In this document: positions 1 through 8,168 of the stretch, one piece after another | Position numbering within the stretch: the first letter of the stretch is position 1 | How the letters are laid out: each line of letters starts with the position of its first letter | From: Streptomyces mayonensis | GTDB taxonomy: Bacteria; Actinomycetota; Actinomycetes; Streptomycetales; Streptomycetaceae | Reading direction: 5' to 3' | NCBI RefSeq assembly: GCF_018982965.1 | Contig: NZ_JACBYP010000051.1 | Span: 1 to 53,657, forward strand | Length of the DNA stretch: 53,657 nucleotides | The notes under the pieces: generated by a model | Told to the model about the DNA's origin: nothing | The model's input: only the letters and a program-made list of their open reading frames with translations | The model's database searches: none | Program-made: the position numbers and the translations under genes

Positions 1-218
1 CCCACAAACCGCCCTCCGTACCCCGTCCCCGTCCCCCGTACGGCCCCGCGGACGCGCCCTGCGCACCGCGCCGGACCACAATGGTGCGGCGCCGGATCGC
101 ACGGCGCACCGAGCGCCGGTCCGCGGCGTGGCCTCGCCGCACCACCGCGTCCCACCACCGCACCCGGCGCCCGTGGCCGACACCCGTGGCCGCATGCCCT
201 TCCGCAGAGCAGGAGCCG

Positions 219-911
219 ATGACCGAACCCACCGGCGCGGCCCCGGATCCGGCCCGAGTCCCGGACCCGGACTCCGGCGGACCACCCGCCCGACAGCACG
301 GCCCGGGGCGTGCGCGCGAGCGGGCCGGGGCCACCGTGCTCGGTGAGCTGCGCGCCGTCGACGGCGCGCTGTACGCGGCGGTGGCCGCCACCTCCACGCC
401 GGCGCTCGACCGGGCGCTGCGGCGCCTGTCCCGCGCCGCGGACCATTCGAAGATCTCGCTCGGTGCCGCCGCCGTCCTCGCGCTCGGCGGCGCACGGGCC
501 CGCCGGGCGGCCCTCGTCGGCCTCGGCGCGGCCGCCGTGGCCTCGGCGTCGGCGAACCTGCTGGGCAAGCGGCTGGTGCACAGGGCGCGGCCGGACCGGG
601 AGGCGGCACGGGTGACGGTGGACCGGTTGGTGCCGATGCCCACGTCGGCCTCGTTCCCGTCGGGGCACACGGCCGCGGCGGTCGCGTTCGCCACGGCCGT
701 CGGTGTCGTCCTGCCCGCCGGCGCCGTCCCGCTCGGTGCGCTGGCGAGCGCCGTCGGCTACTCCCGGGTCCACACCGGCGTGCACTACCCGGGCGACGTG
801 GCCGCCGGCGCCGTGCTCGGCATCGCCAGTGCGGCCGCCGCGCTGGCCGCAGCGGCGGCCGCGCCGGTGCCGGGCGTGCGCTCCGTGTACGCGGCGGCGG
901 GGACACCCTGA
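219..911 (+). CDS. PAP2-family membrane-associated phosphatase
   Basis: Predicted 230-residue lipid phosphatase of the PAP2 superfamily. All three signature blocks are visible: K-x6-RP at residues 117-125 (KRLVHRARP), PSGH at 147-150, and SR-x5-H-x3-D at 182-193. The catalytic His189 and supporting Asp193 are present. Hydrophobic Ala/Val/Leu-rich segments lie between and after the motifs, around residues 83-112, 153-178 and 195-215, as in bacterial undecaprenyl-pyrophosphate or phosphatidate phosphatases. The first 40 residues are Pro/Asp-rich and probably cytosolic. I start at ATG 219 because AGGAG lies at 211-215; the frame is open further upstream but that part reads as low-complexity Arg/Pro. 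The exact substrate cannot be told from sequence. Confidence 0.85.
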   Translation: MTEPTGAAPDPARVPDPDSGGPPARQHGPGRARERAGATVLGELRAVDGALYAAVAATSTPALDRALRRLSRAADHSKISLGAAAVLALGGARARRAALVGLGAAAVASASANLLGKRLVHRARPDREAARVTVDRLVPMPTSASFPSGHTAAAVAFATAVGVVLPAGAVPLGALASAVGYSRVHTGVHYPGDVAAGAVLGIASAAAALAAAAAAPVPGVRSVYAAAGTP

Positions 912-1145
912 CGGCGCGCGGCAGCGGAGCGCCCGTCACCCGGACACCGCCGGGCTCCGGCAGGCCGCCCGTGCCGTTGCGGCCCGGGCGGCCCCTGCGG
1001 CGGCGGTACCCTCCGGGCCCGGTCGCCCGGACACCCGCCAGCGTTTGCGGGCCCGGCGGGCGGCTGGTCGACTGTCGCGGGGGGAACCGAAGCCGGTGGC
1101 ATCGTGCCGGCGCACTCTTCTCGACCCTCCGGAAGGAGTCCCGGC

Positions 1146-1742
1146 GTGAGTTCCCCGAAGTCGTCCTCGTCGGCGCAGCACCGGTCCGACGGCAGCCAGC
1201 CCTGGCTGCACCAGCAGGGCAGGATCATCCAGGAGTTCGGCACGGTCAAGCAGTTCCCCGTGGCGCTGTCCATGGAGACCCGGCTCTACTCCGGCCAGCG
1301 GCTCAACAAGGTCCTGGCGGACACCCGGATCCTGCACGACCTGTACAAGAAGTACCACTGGCTGATGCGCGGAGCGACGTTCTACCAACTGCACCTGCTG
1401 CTCGACAAGCACGCGGGCGAACAGCTGGAGCTGATCGACACCATCGCCGAGCGCGTCCAGACGCTGGGCGGTGTCGCGGTCGGCGACCCCAGGCACGTCG
1501 CCGAGATCACCGGCGTGCCGCGGCCGCCGGACGGGGTCGAGGAGGTTCCGTCCATGCTCTCGCGGCTGCTGGAGGCGCACGAGCTGATCCTCACCGACTG
1601 CCACGACGCGGCGGCCCGCACCCAGGACCTCGGCGACGACGGCACCAACGACCTGCTCGTCTCGGAGGTCGTGCGCACCAACGAACTGCAGGCGTGGTTC
1701 GTTGCGGAGCACCTGGTGGACACCCCGCTCGTGCACGCCTGA
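1146..1742 (+). CDS. dps: Dps-family ferritin-like DNA-protection protein
   Basis: 198-residue Dps-type mini-ferritin, expected to oxidise and store iron and protect DNA in stress or stationary phase. Counting from GTG 1146, the ferroxidase ligands of Dps are all in register: His71, His83, Asp98 and Glu102, with the same spacing as His51/His63/Asp78/Glu82 of E. coli Dps. The N-terminal tail (SSPKSSSSAQHRSDG) is Ser/Lys/Arg-rich and may contact DNA. The C-terminal tail is short. The GTG start follows GGAAGGAG at 1131-1138; an in-frame ATG at 1104 lacks a comparable site. Streptomyces usually carries several Dps paralogues, and which one this is cannot be decided here. Confidence 0.9.
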   Translation: MSSPKSSSSAQHRSDGSQPWLHQQGRIIQEFGTVKQFPVALSMETRLYSGQRLNKVLADTRILHDLYKKYHWLMRGATFYQLHLLLDKHAGEQLELIDTIAERVQTLGGVAVGDPRHVAEITGVPRPPDGVEEVPSMLSRLLEAHELILTDCHDAAARTQDLGDDGTNDLLVSEVVRTNELQAWFVAEHLVDTPLVHA

Positions 1743-1753
1743 CCCCGCCGCAC

Positions 1754-2815
1754 ATGGCTCACCTGTCCCAGGACGCCGACGCGGACGCACCGCGCGGGCA
1801 CCGGTGGGCGGCCTTCCGGCAGACGCCGTTCTGGCCGGCCACCGTGCTGGCGCTGATCCTGGCCGCCGCGGCGGGGCTCTTCGCCGGCTCGTACACCTAC
1901 TCGATGGCGAACCCGACGCCCCGTCTGATCCCCACGGCGGTGGTGGGCTCCTATCAGGAAGCCGGTGGCCGGGCCTTCCTGAACGGTCTGGAGCGGGCGC
2001 TGGACACGTCGGTCAAGGTGCACCCCTACGCGACCCGTACGGCGGCGCACGAGGCGATCGAGCAGCAGGAGGTCTTCGCGGTCTTCGAGCTGCGCGACGA
2101 CGGGCGGAACGCCGTTCTGGACGTGTCCGGCGCTTCGGGCGCCTCGGTCGCCGAGCTGCTCACCGAGACGGCACCTGCCGTGGGCGAGAAGCTCGGCGTC
2201 CGTGTCACCGTCCATGACGTCAACCCGCTGCAGGAGGGCGACCCGCGCGGGCTGGCGATCTTCTACGTCTCGCTGGCCGCCGTGATCATCGGATTCGTCG
2301 GGGCGATCCAGCTGAGCGTGCACGCGCGGTCGCTCACCCCGGTCGAACGCATCCTCTTCACGGCGGCCTACGCGCTGCTCGGCGGGTTCGCCATCGCCGC
2401 CACGGTGGACTGGCTGCTGGACGCGCTGGATCTGCCCTTCGCCGAGTCGTGGTCGATCCTGGCGCTCACCATGTTCGTGTCCGGCATGGTCTTCACCATG
2501 TTCAACACCCTGTTCGGCCGCTGGGCGATGCTGCCGACCTGGGGCCTGATGGTGATCATCGGCAATCCCTCGTCGGGCGGCGCGGTCTCCTGGCCGCTGC
2601 TGCCGTCCCCGCTGGGTCTGATCGGCCGGTGGCTGCCGCCCGGAGCCTCGGTCAACGCCCAGCACACTGCGGTGTACTTCCAGGGCCACCAGCACGTGTT
2701 CCCCTTCCTGGTGCTGGCGGGGTGGGCACTGCTGTCCTGCGCGGTCTTCTGGGTCTGGCGGCACCGGCATCCCGGCGGGCGGGAGAAGAGCCCGGTGGCG
2801 GCGGAGGAATCCTGA
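1754..2815 (+). CDS. DUF3533/ABC-2-like integral membrane protein
   Basis: 353-residue membrane protein. The layout is a short cytosolic N-terminus, one transmembrane helix at about residues 27-48, an extracytoplasmic domain of about 130 residues (50-180), then about five further helices to the C-terminus. The last helix is followed by a basic cytosolic tail. This resembles YhgE/Pip, DUF3533 and ABC-2 permease-like proteins, which have been linked to export or envelope functions; I cannot assign a substrate. It starts 11 bases after the dps stop with no good ribosome site of its own, so co-transcription and coupling with dps are likely. A functional link to iron or stress is only contextual. 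Confidence 0.6.
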   Translation: MAHLSQDADADAPRGHRWAAFRQTPFWPATVLALILAAAAGLFAGSYTYSMANPTPRLIPTAVVGSYQEAGGRAFLNGLERALDTSVKVHPYATRTAAHEAIEQQEVFAVFELRDDGRNAVLDVSGASGASVAELLTETAPAVGEKLGVRVTVHDVNPLQEGDPRGLAIFYVSLAAVIIGFVGAIQLSVHARSLTPVERILFTAAYALLGGFAIAATVDWLLDALDLPFAESWSILALTMFVSGMVFTMFNTLFGRWAMLPTWGLMVIIGNPSSGGAVSWPLLPSPLGLIGRWLPPGASVNAQHTAVYFQGHQHVFPFLVLAGWALLSCAVFWVWRHRHPGGREKSPVAAEES

Positions 2816-2972
2816 CCGGGTCGGCACATCCGCCCTTGTCCTCGGGTCATGCCCGCCCCTCCACCCCCAGGGCCCCAAGCCGCCGCCCGCCGGGGCGCCG
2901 CGTCTGTTCCGATCGCCACTCGGCTGCGATCATGAAGCCGGAGTCCCCGCCCCCGCCCCGGTTGGAGTGCAC

Positions 2973-4175
2973 ATGGCCCTGGACGTCGAAGCGATCCGCG
3001 CGCAGATACCCGCCCTGAAGTCCGGCTCCGCCCGCTTCGACGCGCCGGGCGGCACCCAGACCCCGCAGCCCGTCATCGACGCCATCGGCGAGGCACTGGC
3101 CGGCCCGCTGGCCAACCGGGGGCGGACGACCGAGGGCGAGCGGAACGCGGACGACATCGTGTCCTCGGCACGGGCCGCGCTCGGCGACCTGCTCGCCACC
3201 GACCCGCGGGGCATCGTCCTCGGGCGCAGCGCCACCCAGCTCGCCTACGACCTGTCCCGGACGCTCGCCAAGTCGTGGGGTCCCGGCGACGAGGTCGTCG
3301 TCACGCGGCTCGACCACGACTCCAACATCCGGCCCTGGGTCCAGGCCGCCGAGGCGGCCGGGGCGAGCGTGCGCACGGCCGACTTCGACCCGGCCACCGG
3401 GGAGTTGCGTCCCGACCACGTCGCGGCGGTGCTCTCCCCGCGCACCCGGCTGGTCGCGGTGACGGCGGCCTCGAACCTCGTCGGCACCGTGCCCGACCTG
3501 CCGGCCGTCGCCCGTCTGGCGCACGGCGTCGGCGCGCTGCTGCACGTCGACGCCGTGCACTACGCCTCGCACGCCGTGGTCGATCCCGCGGCCCTCGGCG
3601 CGGACACCCTGGTGTGCTCGCCGTACAAGTTCCTCGGCCCGCACCTGGGGGTGCTGGCGGCCCGGCCGGAGTTCCTGGAGGGCCTGCGCCCCGACAAGCT
3701 GCTGCCCTCCAGCGACGCCGTGCCCGAGCGTTTCGAGCTGGGCACGCTGCCGTACGAGCTGCTGGCGGGGGCGCGGGCGGCGGTGGACTTCCTCGCCGGT
3801 CTCGACCCGGAGGCGCGGGGCAGCCGCCGGGACCGGCTCGTCGCCTCCTTCGCGGCGCTCGAGGCCCACGAGGACGCGCTGCGCGGGCGGATCGAGCAGG
3901 GTCTTGCCGGGCTCGGCGGGGTCACCGTGTACTCGCGGGCCGCCCGGCGCACGCCGACCCTGCTGTTCACCGTGGCCGGCCTGCGCCCCGCCGAGGTGTA
4001 CCGGCGGCTCGCCGAGCACGGCATCGACGCGCCGGCCGGCACCTTCTACGCCCTGGAGGCCTCCCGCCGCCTGGGACTCGGCGACGAGGGCGGCGTCCGG
4101 GTCGGGCTCGCGCCGTACACCGACACGGACGACGTGGACCGCCTCCTGACGGCTCTGGGCACCCTCACCGGCTGA
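2973..4175 (+). CDS. cysteine-desulfurase-like class V aminotransferase-fold PLP enzyme
   Basis: 400-residue fold-type I PLP enzyme of the aminotransferase class V group, in the branch annotated 'cysteine desulfurase-like'. The cofactor region is clear: HVDAVHYASH near residues 191-200 carries the PLP-contacting Asp and His, and CSPYKFLGPH gives the Schiff-base lysine at about Lys219. True SufS/IscS enzymes have a catalytic cysteine in a C-terminal loop. Here the equivalent stretch (DAPAGTFYALEASRRLG) has none, and the only cysteine in the protein is just before the PLP lysine, so genuine desulfurase activity is doubtful. ATG 2973 is preferred over GTG 2967 because GGAG at 2964-2967 spaces correctly to it. 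A tandem repeat begins in its last codons. Confidence 0.8.
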   Translation: MALDVEAIRAQIPALKSGSARFDAPGGTQTPQPVIDAIGEALAGPLANRGRTTEGERNADDIVSSARAALGDLLATDPRGIVLGRSATQLAYDLSRTLAKSWGPGDEVVVTRLDHDSNIRPWVQAAEAAGASVRTADFDPATGELRPDHVAAVLSPRTRLVAVTAASNLVGTVPDLPAVARLAHGVGALLHVDAVHYASHAVVDPAALGADTLVCSPYKFLGPHLGVLAARPEFLEGLRPDKLLPSSDAVPERFELGTLPYELLAGARAAVDFLAGLDPEARGSRRDRLVASFAALEAHEDALRGRIEQGLAGLGGVTVYSRAARRTPTLLFTVAGLRPAEVYRRLAEHGIDAPAGTFYALEASRRLGLGDEGGVRVGLAPYTDTDDVDRLLTALGTLTG

Positions 4176-4271
4176 CCCCGGGCCGGGACACCTCACCGGC
4201 TGCCCCGGGTCCGGACACCCTCACCGGCTGCCCCGGGTCCGGACACCCTCACCGGCTGCCCCCGGGCCGCG
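4160..4271. repeat. 28-bp tandem repeat, about 4 copies, overlapping a gene end
   Basis: Four head-to-tail copies of a unit beginning CACCCTCACCGGCTG: 4160-4188, 4189-4215, 4216-4243 and 4244-4271. Copies 2 and 3 differ only by one missing C. The first copy contains the last codons and the stop of the PLP-enzyme gene (ACC CTC ACC GGC TGA). The later copies have lost the stop context, so the array looks like serial duplication of the 3' end into the intergenic space. It lies between convergent genes. Confidence 0.9.
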
Positions 4272-4314
4272 GCCGGACCGCCACCGGGGCCGCCGCAGGC
4301 GCCCGGCGCGGGCC

Positions 4315-6585
4315 TCACCCCAGCGGCACCGTCACCTCGCCGGTGCCGTCCGCGCTCGCGCCGCCCGCGACCCGCACCGTGAAGGGGCGGTCGGTGCCGC
4401 TCGCGGTGACCCGCAGGGTGTCGCCCTCGCGCCGCACCCGGAAGTCCGCGGCCGCGCCGCCCAGCAGGTCGGGGACGGTGATCTGGGCCGTCCAGTCCGC
4501 CCGGGCGGGCGGGTGGACGAGCAGGGTCGGGGCGTCCAGCCAGTCGGCGTCGGGGCGCTGCTCGTCGCGGGCCAGCGGCAGGACGGCGCCCTCCCGGACG
4601 TACAGCGGCAGGCTGTCGTAGCCGTGCCGTTCGGTGCGCCAGACCGGGCCGGTGACGCGTTCGCCGGTCAGGAGGTGGGTCCAGGTGCCCTCGGGGAGGT
4701 ACACCTCGACCTCGCCGTCCTCGGTGAAGACCGGCGCGACGAGGAGGTCGGGGCCGAGCATGTACTGGCGGTCCAGCGGGCGGCAGCCCGGGTCGTGCGG
4801 GTACTCCAGGACCATCGGCCGCATCATGGGCACGCCGGTGCGGTGGGCCTCGGCGGCGACGCCGTACAGGTAGGGCATCAGGCGGTGCTTGAGGCGGGTG
4901 AAGCGGCGGGCCACGTCGACCGCCTCCTCGCCGAACTCCCACGGCACCCGGTAGGACGAGGAGCCGTGCAGCCTGCTGTGCGAGGAGAGCAGGCCGAAGG
5001 CCAGCCAGCGCTTGAAGACCGCCTCGTCGGGTGTGCCCTCGAAGCCGCCGATGTCATGGCTCCAGAAGCCGAAGCCGGACAGCGACAGGGACAGGCCGCC
5101 GCGCAGGGACTCGGCCATCGCCTCGAAGGACGAGAAGCAGTCGCCGCCCCAGTGCACGGGGTACTGCTGGCCGCCCGCGGTGGCGGAACGGGCGAAGAGG
5201 ACGGCCTCGCCCCGGCCGCGCTCCCTCTCCAGGAGGTCGAAGACGGTGCGGTTGAACAGATGGGTGTAGTAGTTGTGCATCCGCTCCGGGTCGGAGCCGT
5301 CGTGCCAGACGACGTCGGTGGGGATCCGCTCGCCGAAGTCGGTCTTGAAGCAGTCCACGCCCTGGTCGAGCAACGGCTTCAGCTTGGCCGCGAACCAGTC
5401 GCGGGCGGCGGGGCTGGTGAAGTCGACCAGGCCCATCCCGGCCTGCCACAGGTCCCACTGCCAGATGTCGCCGTTCGCCCGGCGCACCAGGTGCCCGAGG
5501 GCGGCGGCCTCCTCGAAGAGCGGGGACTTCTGGCCGATGTACGGGTTGATCCAGACGCTGATCCGCAGCCCCTTGGCCTTGAGCCGGGCGAGCATGCCGT
5601 CCGGGTCGGGGAACACGTCGGGGTCCCACTGGAAGTCGCACCACTGGTACTCGCGCATCCAGAAGCAGTCGAAGTGGAAGACCGAGAGCGGGATGCCGCG
5701 CTCGGCCATGCCGTCGACGAAGGACGTCACCGTCGCCTCGTCGTACGGCGTGGTGAAGGACGTGGTGAGCCACAGGCCGAAGGACCAGGCGGGCGGCAGC
5801 GCGGGGCGGCCGGTGAGGGCGGTGTAGCGGGTGAGGACGTCCTTGGGGGTGGGCCCGGCGACGACGTAGTACTCCAGCGTCTGGTCCTCGACGCTGAACT
5901 GCACCTGCCCGACGGACTCGGAGCCGACCTCGAAGGAGACCGCTCCGGGGTGGTTGACGAAGACGCCGTAGCCGCGTGAGGAGAGGTAGAACGGGACGTT
6001 CTTGTACGCCTGCTCGCTGCTGGTGCCGCCGTCGGCCTGCCACATGTCGACGACCTGGCCGTTCTTGACGAACGGGGTGAAGCGCTCGCCGAGGCCGTAG
6101 ATCTGCTCGCCGACCCCGAGCGCGAGCCGGCCCAGCATGTGGTGGGAGCCGTCGCCGGTGGTGGCGAACGCGGTGCTCTTGGCGTTGGCGTGGGTCAGTT
6201 CGCGTCCGTCGGCGTCGTGGAAGGTGAGGCCCCAGGGGCCCTCGCGGTCCATGCGCAGGGTGAGCGGGCCGCTCGTCAGCTCGGTGACGGTGCCGTCCTG
6301 GCGCACCTCGCCGGCGCCGTCCGCCGGGCCGGCGAGGGCGAAGTCGGGACCCGGCCGGCGCTTTCCGGCGTGGTGGGTGACACGGACGCCGATGACGCCC
6401 TCGGTGGGAGAGAAGCATTCGACCGTGAGGAGCGGCGCGTTGAGCGTGTCCCCCCTACGCGTCACCTTCTTCACGGCGACATGGGCGGTGAAGCGCTTCG
6501 ATTGCGGACGTACATCGCGTACCTCGGTGGCGTACGAGAGATGCACACCCTCGCGGACGAGCCAGAAGCCGTCGGTGAACTTCAT
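4315..6585 (-). CDS. yicI: GH31 alpha-xylosidase (YicI type)
   Basis: 756-residue glycoside hydrolase family 31 enzyme releasing alpha-1,6-linked xylose, as from isoprimeverose or the non-reducing end of xyloglucan oligosaccharides. The match to E. coli YicI is close even in numbering: the nucleophile Asp416 sits in KTDFGERIP and the acid/base Asp482 in HWGGDC. The YicI-specific blocks WLTTSFTT, HFDCFWM and GFGFWSHDIGGFE are also present. There is no signal peptide, so it acts in the cytosol. The start ATG at 6585 has GAGGAAG just upstream. It is divergent from a sugar ABC transporter and a GH1 beta-glucosidase, which fits alternating removal of xylose and glucose from imported oligosaccharides. 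Confidence 0.93.
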   Translation of the reverse strand: MKFTDGFWLVREGVHLSYATEVRDVRPQSKRFTAHVAVKKVTRRGDTLNAPLLTVECFSPTEGVIGVRVTHHAGKRRPGPDFALAGPADGAGEVRQDGTVTELTSGPLTLRMDREGPWGLTFHDADGRELTHANAKSTAFATTGDGSHHMLGRLALGVGEQIYGLGERFTPFVKNGQVVDMWQADGGTSSEQAYKNVPFYLSSRGYGVFVNHPGAVSFEVGSESVGQVQFSVEDQTLEYYVVAGPTPKDVLTRYTALTGRPALPPAWSFGLWLTTSFTTPYDEATVTSFVDGMAERGIPLSVFHFDCFWMREYQWCDFQWDPDVFPDPDGMLARLKAKGLRISVWINPYIGQKSPLFEEAAALGHLVRRANGDIWQWDLWQAGMGLVDFTSPAARDWFAAKLKPLLDQGVDCFKTDFGERIPTDVVWHDGSDPERMHNYYTHLFNRTVFDLLERERGRGEAVLFARSATAGGQQYPVHWGGDCFSSFEAMAESLRGGLSLSLSGFGFWSHDIGGFEGTPDEAVFKRWLAFGLLSSHSRLHGSSSYRVPWEFGEEAVDVARRFTRLKHRLMPYLYGVAAEAHRTGVPMMRPMVLEYPHDPGCRPLDRQYMLGPDLLVAPVFTEDGEVEVYLPEGTWTHLLTGERVTGPVWRTERHGYDSLPLYVREGAVLPLARDEQRPDADWLDAPTLLVHPPARADWTAQITVPDLLGGAAADFRVRREGDTLRVTASGTDRPFTVRVAGGASADGTGEVTVPLG

Positions 6586-6646
6586 GATCTTCCTCAGGTG
6601 CGGCGGTAGCTGTCGGGCAGGGAGCACGGAGGCCGTCCCGCAGCTT

Positions 6647-6660
6647 TGTGATCGTACACA
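6647..6660. promoter_or_regulatory. TGTG-N6-CACA inverted repeat upstream of the alpha-xylosidase gene
   Basis: Short dyad TGTGatcgtaCACA located 62-75 bases upstream of the GH31 start codon. On the minus strand it contains TACGAT, a possible -10 hexamer, with no convincing -35. The symmetry suggests a repressor site, but the short arms make chance a real possibility. Confidence 0.3.
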
Positions 6661-6732
6661 GCACGGACCGGGATGCCGAGGGGGCCGGGACCACTCACAC
6701 GGCCTTGAACTGCCGTTATCACACACAAGACC

Positions 6733-6762
6733 GGTCTCCTCACCACACGCGGTGAAGAGACC
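6733..6762. promoter_or_regulatory. 30-bp imperfect palindrome in the divergent sugar-gene promoter region
   Basis: GGTCTC-c-TCACC-acacgc-GGTGA-a-GAGACC. Both arm pairs (6 and 5 bases) are perfect and are separated by one mismatch on each side. It lies between the GH31 gene (start 6585) and the binding-protein gene (start 6871). It could be the operator for the divergon or a hairpin in one leader. A TGGTCTAG half-site follows at 6773-6780. Confidence 0.45.
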
Positions 6763-6795
6763 GCAGCCGCTTTGGTCTAGCGCGGAAGCGGGTCC

Positions 6796-6814
6796 GTGAC
6801 GTATTAGTCATCAC
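6796..6814. promoter_or_regulatory. imperfect dyad GTGA-N11-TCAC in an AT-richer promoter stretch
   Basis: GTGAcgtattagtcaTCAC has outer arms of four bases, with TGAC/GTCA nested inside. It sits 57-75 bases before the binding-protein start, in the lowest-GC stretch of the intergenic region, where a promoter is expected. No clear -35/-10 pair could be fixed. Confidence 0.3.
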
Positions 6815-6827
6815 ATCAAACAAAACG

Positions 6828-6847
6828 GTCCGGCGAAGGAGCCGGAC
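6828..6847 (+). promoter_or_regulatory. 5'-leader hairpin before the sugar ABC operon
   Basis: GTCCGGC-gaagga-GCCGGAC is a perfect 7-bp stem with a six-base loop. It ends 23 bases upstream of the binding-protein start codon and would lie in the transcript leader. The loop contains a purine run resembling a ribosome site, while the likely real site (AAGGG at 6859-6863) lies just outside the stem. Confidence 0.4.
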
Positions 6848-6870
6848 GGTACGACAGCAAGGGCCGCACC

Positions 6871-8157
6871 ATGTCGAAGCGCTTCACACCGCTAGCCCTG
6901 ACAGCACACCCTCCGGCTGCCACGCACCGCGGACGAGGGCGCTCACGCCGCGTCGTCACCCCGCTCGCCGTCGTGTCCGCGCTGGTCGCCGGGACGGCGC
7001 TGGCCGGCTGCGGACAGCAGCGGGACGCCGACGTGTACACCGTGATGAACTCCTCGACCGACGAGTCCTACCACCGCTGGGACGCGGAGGCGATGGCCCG
7101 CTGCGGCGAACAGCTGGGCATCACGATCGAGCAGCAGAGCGTCCCGGCGGCGCAGGTGATGACGAAGGCCCTGCGGATGGCCTCGTCCAAGTCGCTGCCC
7201 GACATCGTGCAGTTCGACGCCTCCGAGATGCCGACGTTCGCCGACGCGGGCGGCCTGGTGGATCTCAGGAGCCTGGGGCTGAGCACCGACGGCATCCCCG
7301 ACGGCATCGTCGACTTCGGCTCGTACGAGGGGACGTACTACGGCGCGGCCCGGTCGGTGAACACGCTGGCTCTCTTCTACAACAAGGACGTCCTCGACCG
7401 GGCGGGTGTCGAAGTGCCGACGACCTGGGCCGAGTTGCAGGAGACCGCGAAGCGGCTCACCCAAGGCAAGCAGTACGGGCTGGCGCTCAGCGCGGGCGGC
7501 GCGGAGGACGGCGTCTTCCAGTTCACGCCCTTCATGTGGTCCAACGGCGGCGACGAAACGGACCTGGACGGTCCGCAAGTGGTCGAGGCCCTGGACTACT
7601 GGAAGGGTCTGCTGAAGGACGGCTCACTCTCGAAGTCGACGGTCAACTGGACGCAGGCGGACGTCAACGACCAGTTCATGGCGGGCAACGCGGCGATGAT
7701 GATCAACGGTCCGTGGCAGGTGGAGACCCTCAACAGCGACAAGTCGCTGCACTGGGGCATCGCGCCGATCCCGGTGCCCGAGGCCGGCGACGACTCGGTG
7801 GGTCCGCTCGGCGGTGCGGTGCTCACCGTGCCCAACACCGGTGACGGGGCACGGGAGAAGACGGCCGCCAGGATCGTCGGCTGCCTCGCGAGCGAGAAGG
7901 AGCAGCTGACCTACGCGCTCAACAGCTGGATGGTCCCGGCCAACTCCCGGGCCGCCGCCGCCTGGCGCGAGAAGGTGCCCGAACTGGACTCCCTGGCCGA
8001 CCAGGTGGCGGTCGCCCGGTCCCGGACGGGCAAGCTCGGCGCCGGCTGGTCGGGCGTGTCGCTCGCCCTGCAGAGCGCCTTCCAGTCGGCCCTGACCGGC
8101 CAGTCCAGCGAGACCGCCCTGAAGCGCGCCCAGCAGCGGGCCACGAGCGGGAACTGA
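6871..8157 (+). CDS. sugar ABC transporter substrate-binding lipoprotein
   Basis: 428-residue family 1 extracellular solute-binding protein. A long basic N-terminal region (to about residue 30) is followed by a hydrophobic h-region and the lipobox LAGC, so Cys47 would be the lipidated first residue of the mature protein. The mature part has the usual carbohydrate-binding features, including a segment SNGGDETDLDGPQVVEALD and a repeated hinge pattern. It is the first gene of a four-gene run with two permeases and a GH1 beta-glucosidase. Given the alpha-xylosidase opposite, xyloglucan- or cello-type oligosaccharides are plausible ligands; that is inference. An in-frame ATG at 6871 with AAGGG at 6859-6863 is the chosen start. 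Confidence 0.9.
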   Translation: MSKRFTPLALTAHPPAATHRGRGRSRRVVTPLAVVSALVAGTALAGCGQQRDADVYTVMNSSTDESYHRWDAEAMARCGEQLGITIEQQSVPAAQVMTKALRMASSKSLPDIVQFDASEMPTFADAGGLVDLRSLGLSTDGIPDGIVDFGSYEGTYYGAARSVNTLALFYNKDVLDRAGVEVPTTWAELQETAKRLTQGKQYGLALSAGGAEDGVFQFTPFMWSNGGDETDLDGPQVVEALDYWKGLLKDGSLSKSTVNWTQADVNDQFMAGNAAMMINGPWQVETLNSDKSLHWGIAPIPVPEAGDDSVGPLGGAVLTVPNTGDGAREKTAARIVGCLASEKEQLTYALNSWMVPANSRAAAAWREKVPELDSLADQVAVARSRTGKLGAGWSGVSLALQSAFQSALTGQSSETALKRAQQRATSGN

Positions 8158-8168
8158 GGTACGTCCCC

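Noticed and set aside
1000..1110. SigB-type promoter before dps
   Set aside because: A GGTAC and GTTT can be found, but not at the required spacing.
4160..4271. Possible attachment site of an integrated element
   Set aside because: The repeats are tandem and local; no integrase, tRNA or flanking copy elsewhere in the window.
4513..5979. 488-codon open frame antisense to the alpha-xylosidase gene
   Set aside because: Composition is shadow-like (Val/Gly/His/Glu-rich) and the opposite strand has an unmistakable GH31 enzyme with exact catalytic residues.
6773..6788. Full DasR site
   Set aside because: Only the left half TGGTCTAG matches; the right half agrees at about 2 of 6 positions.
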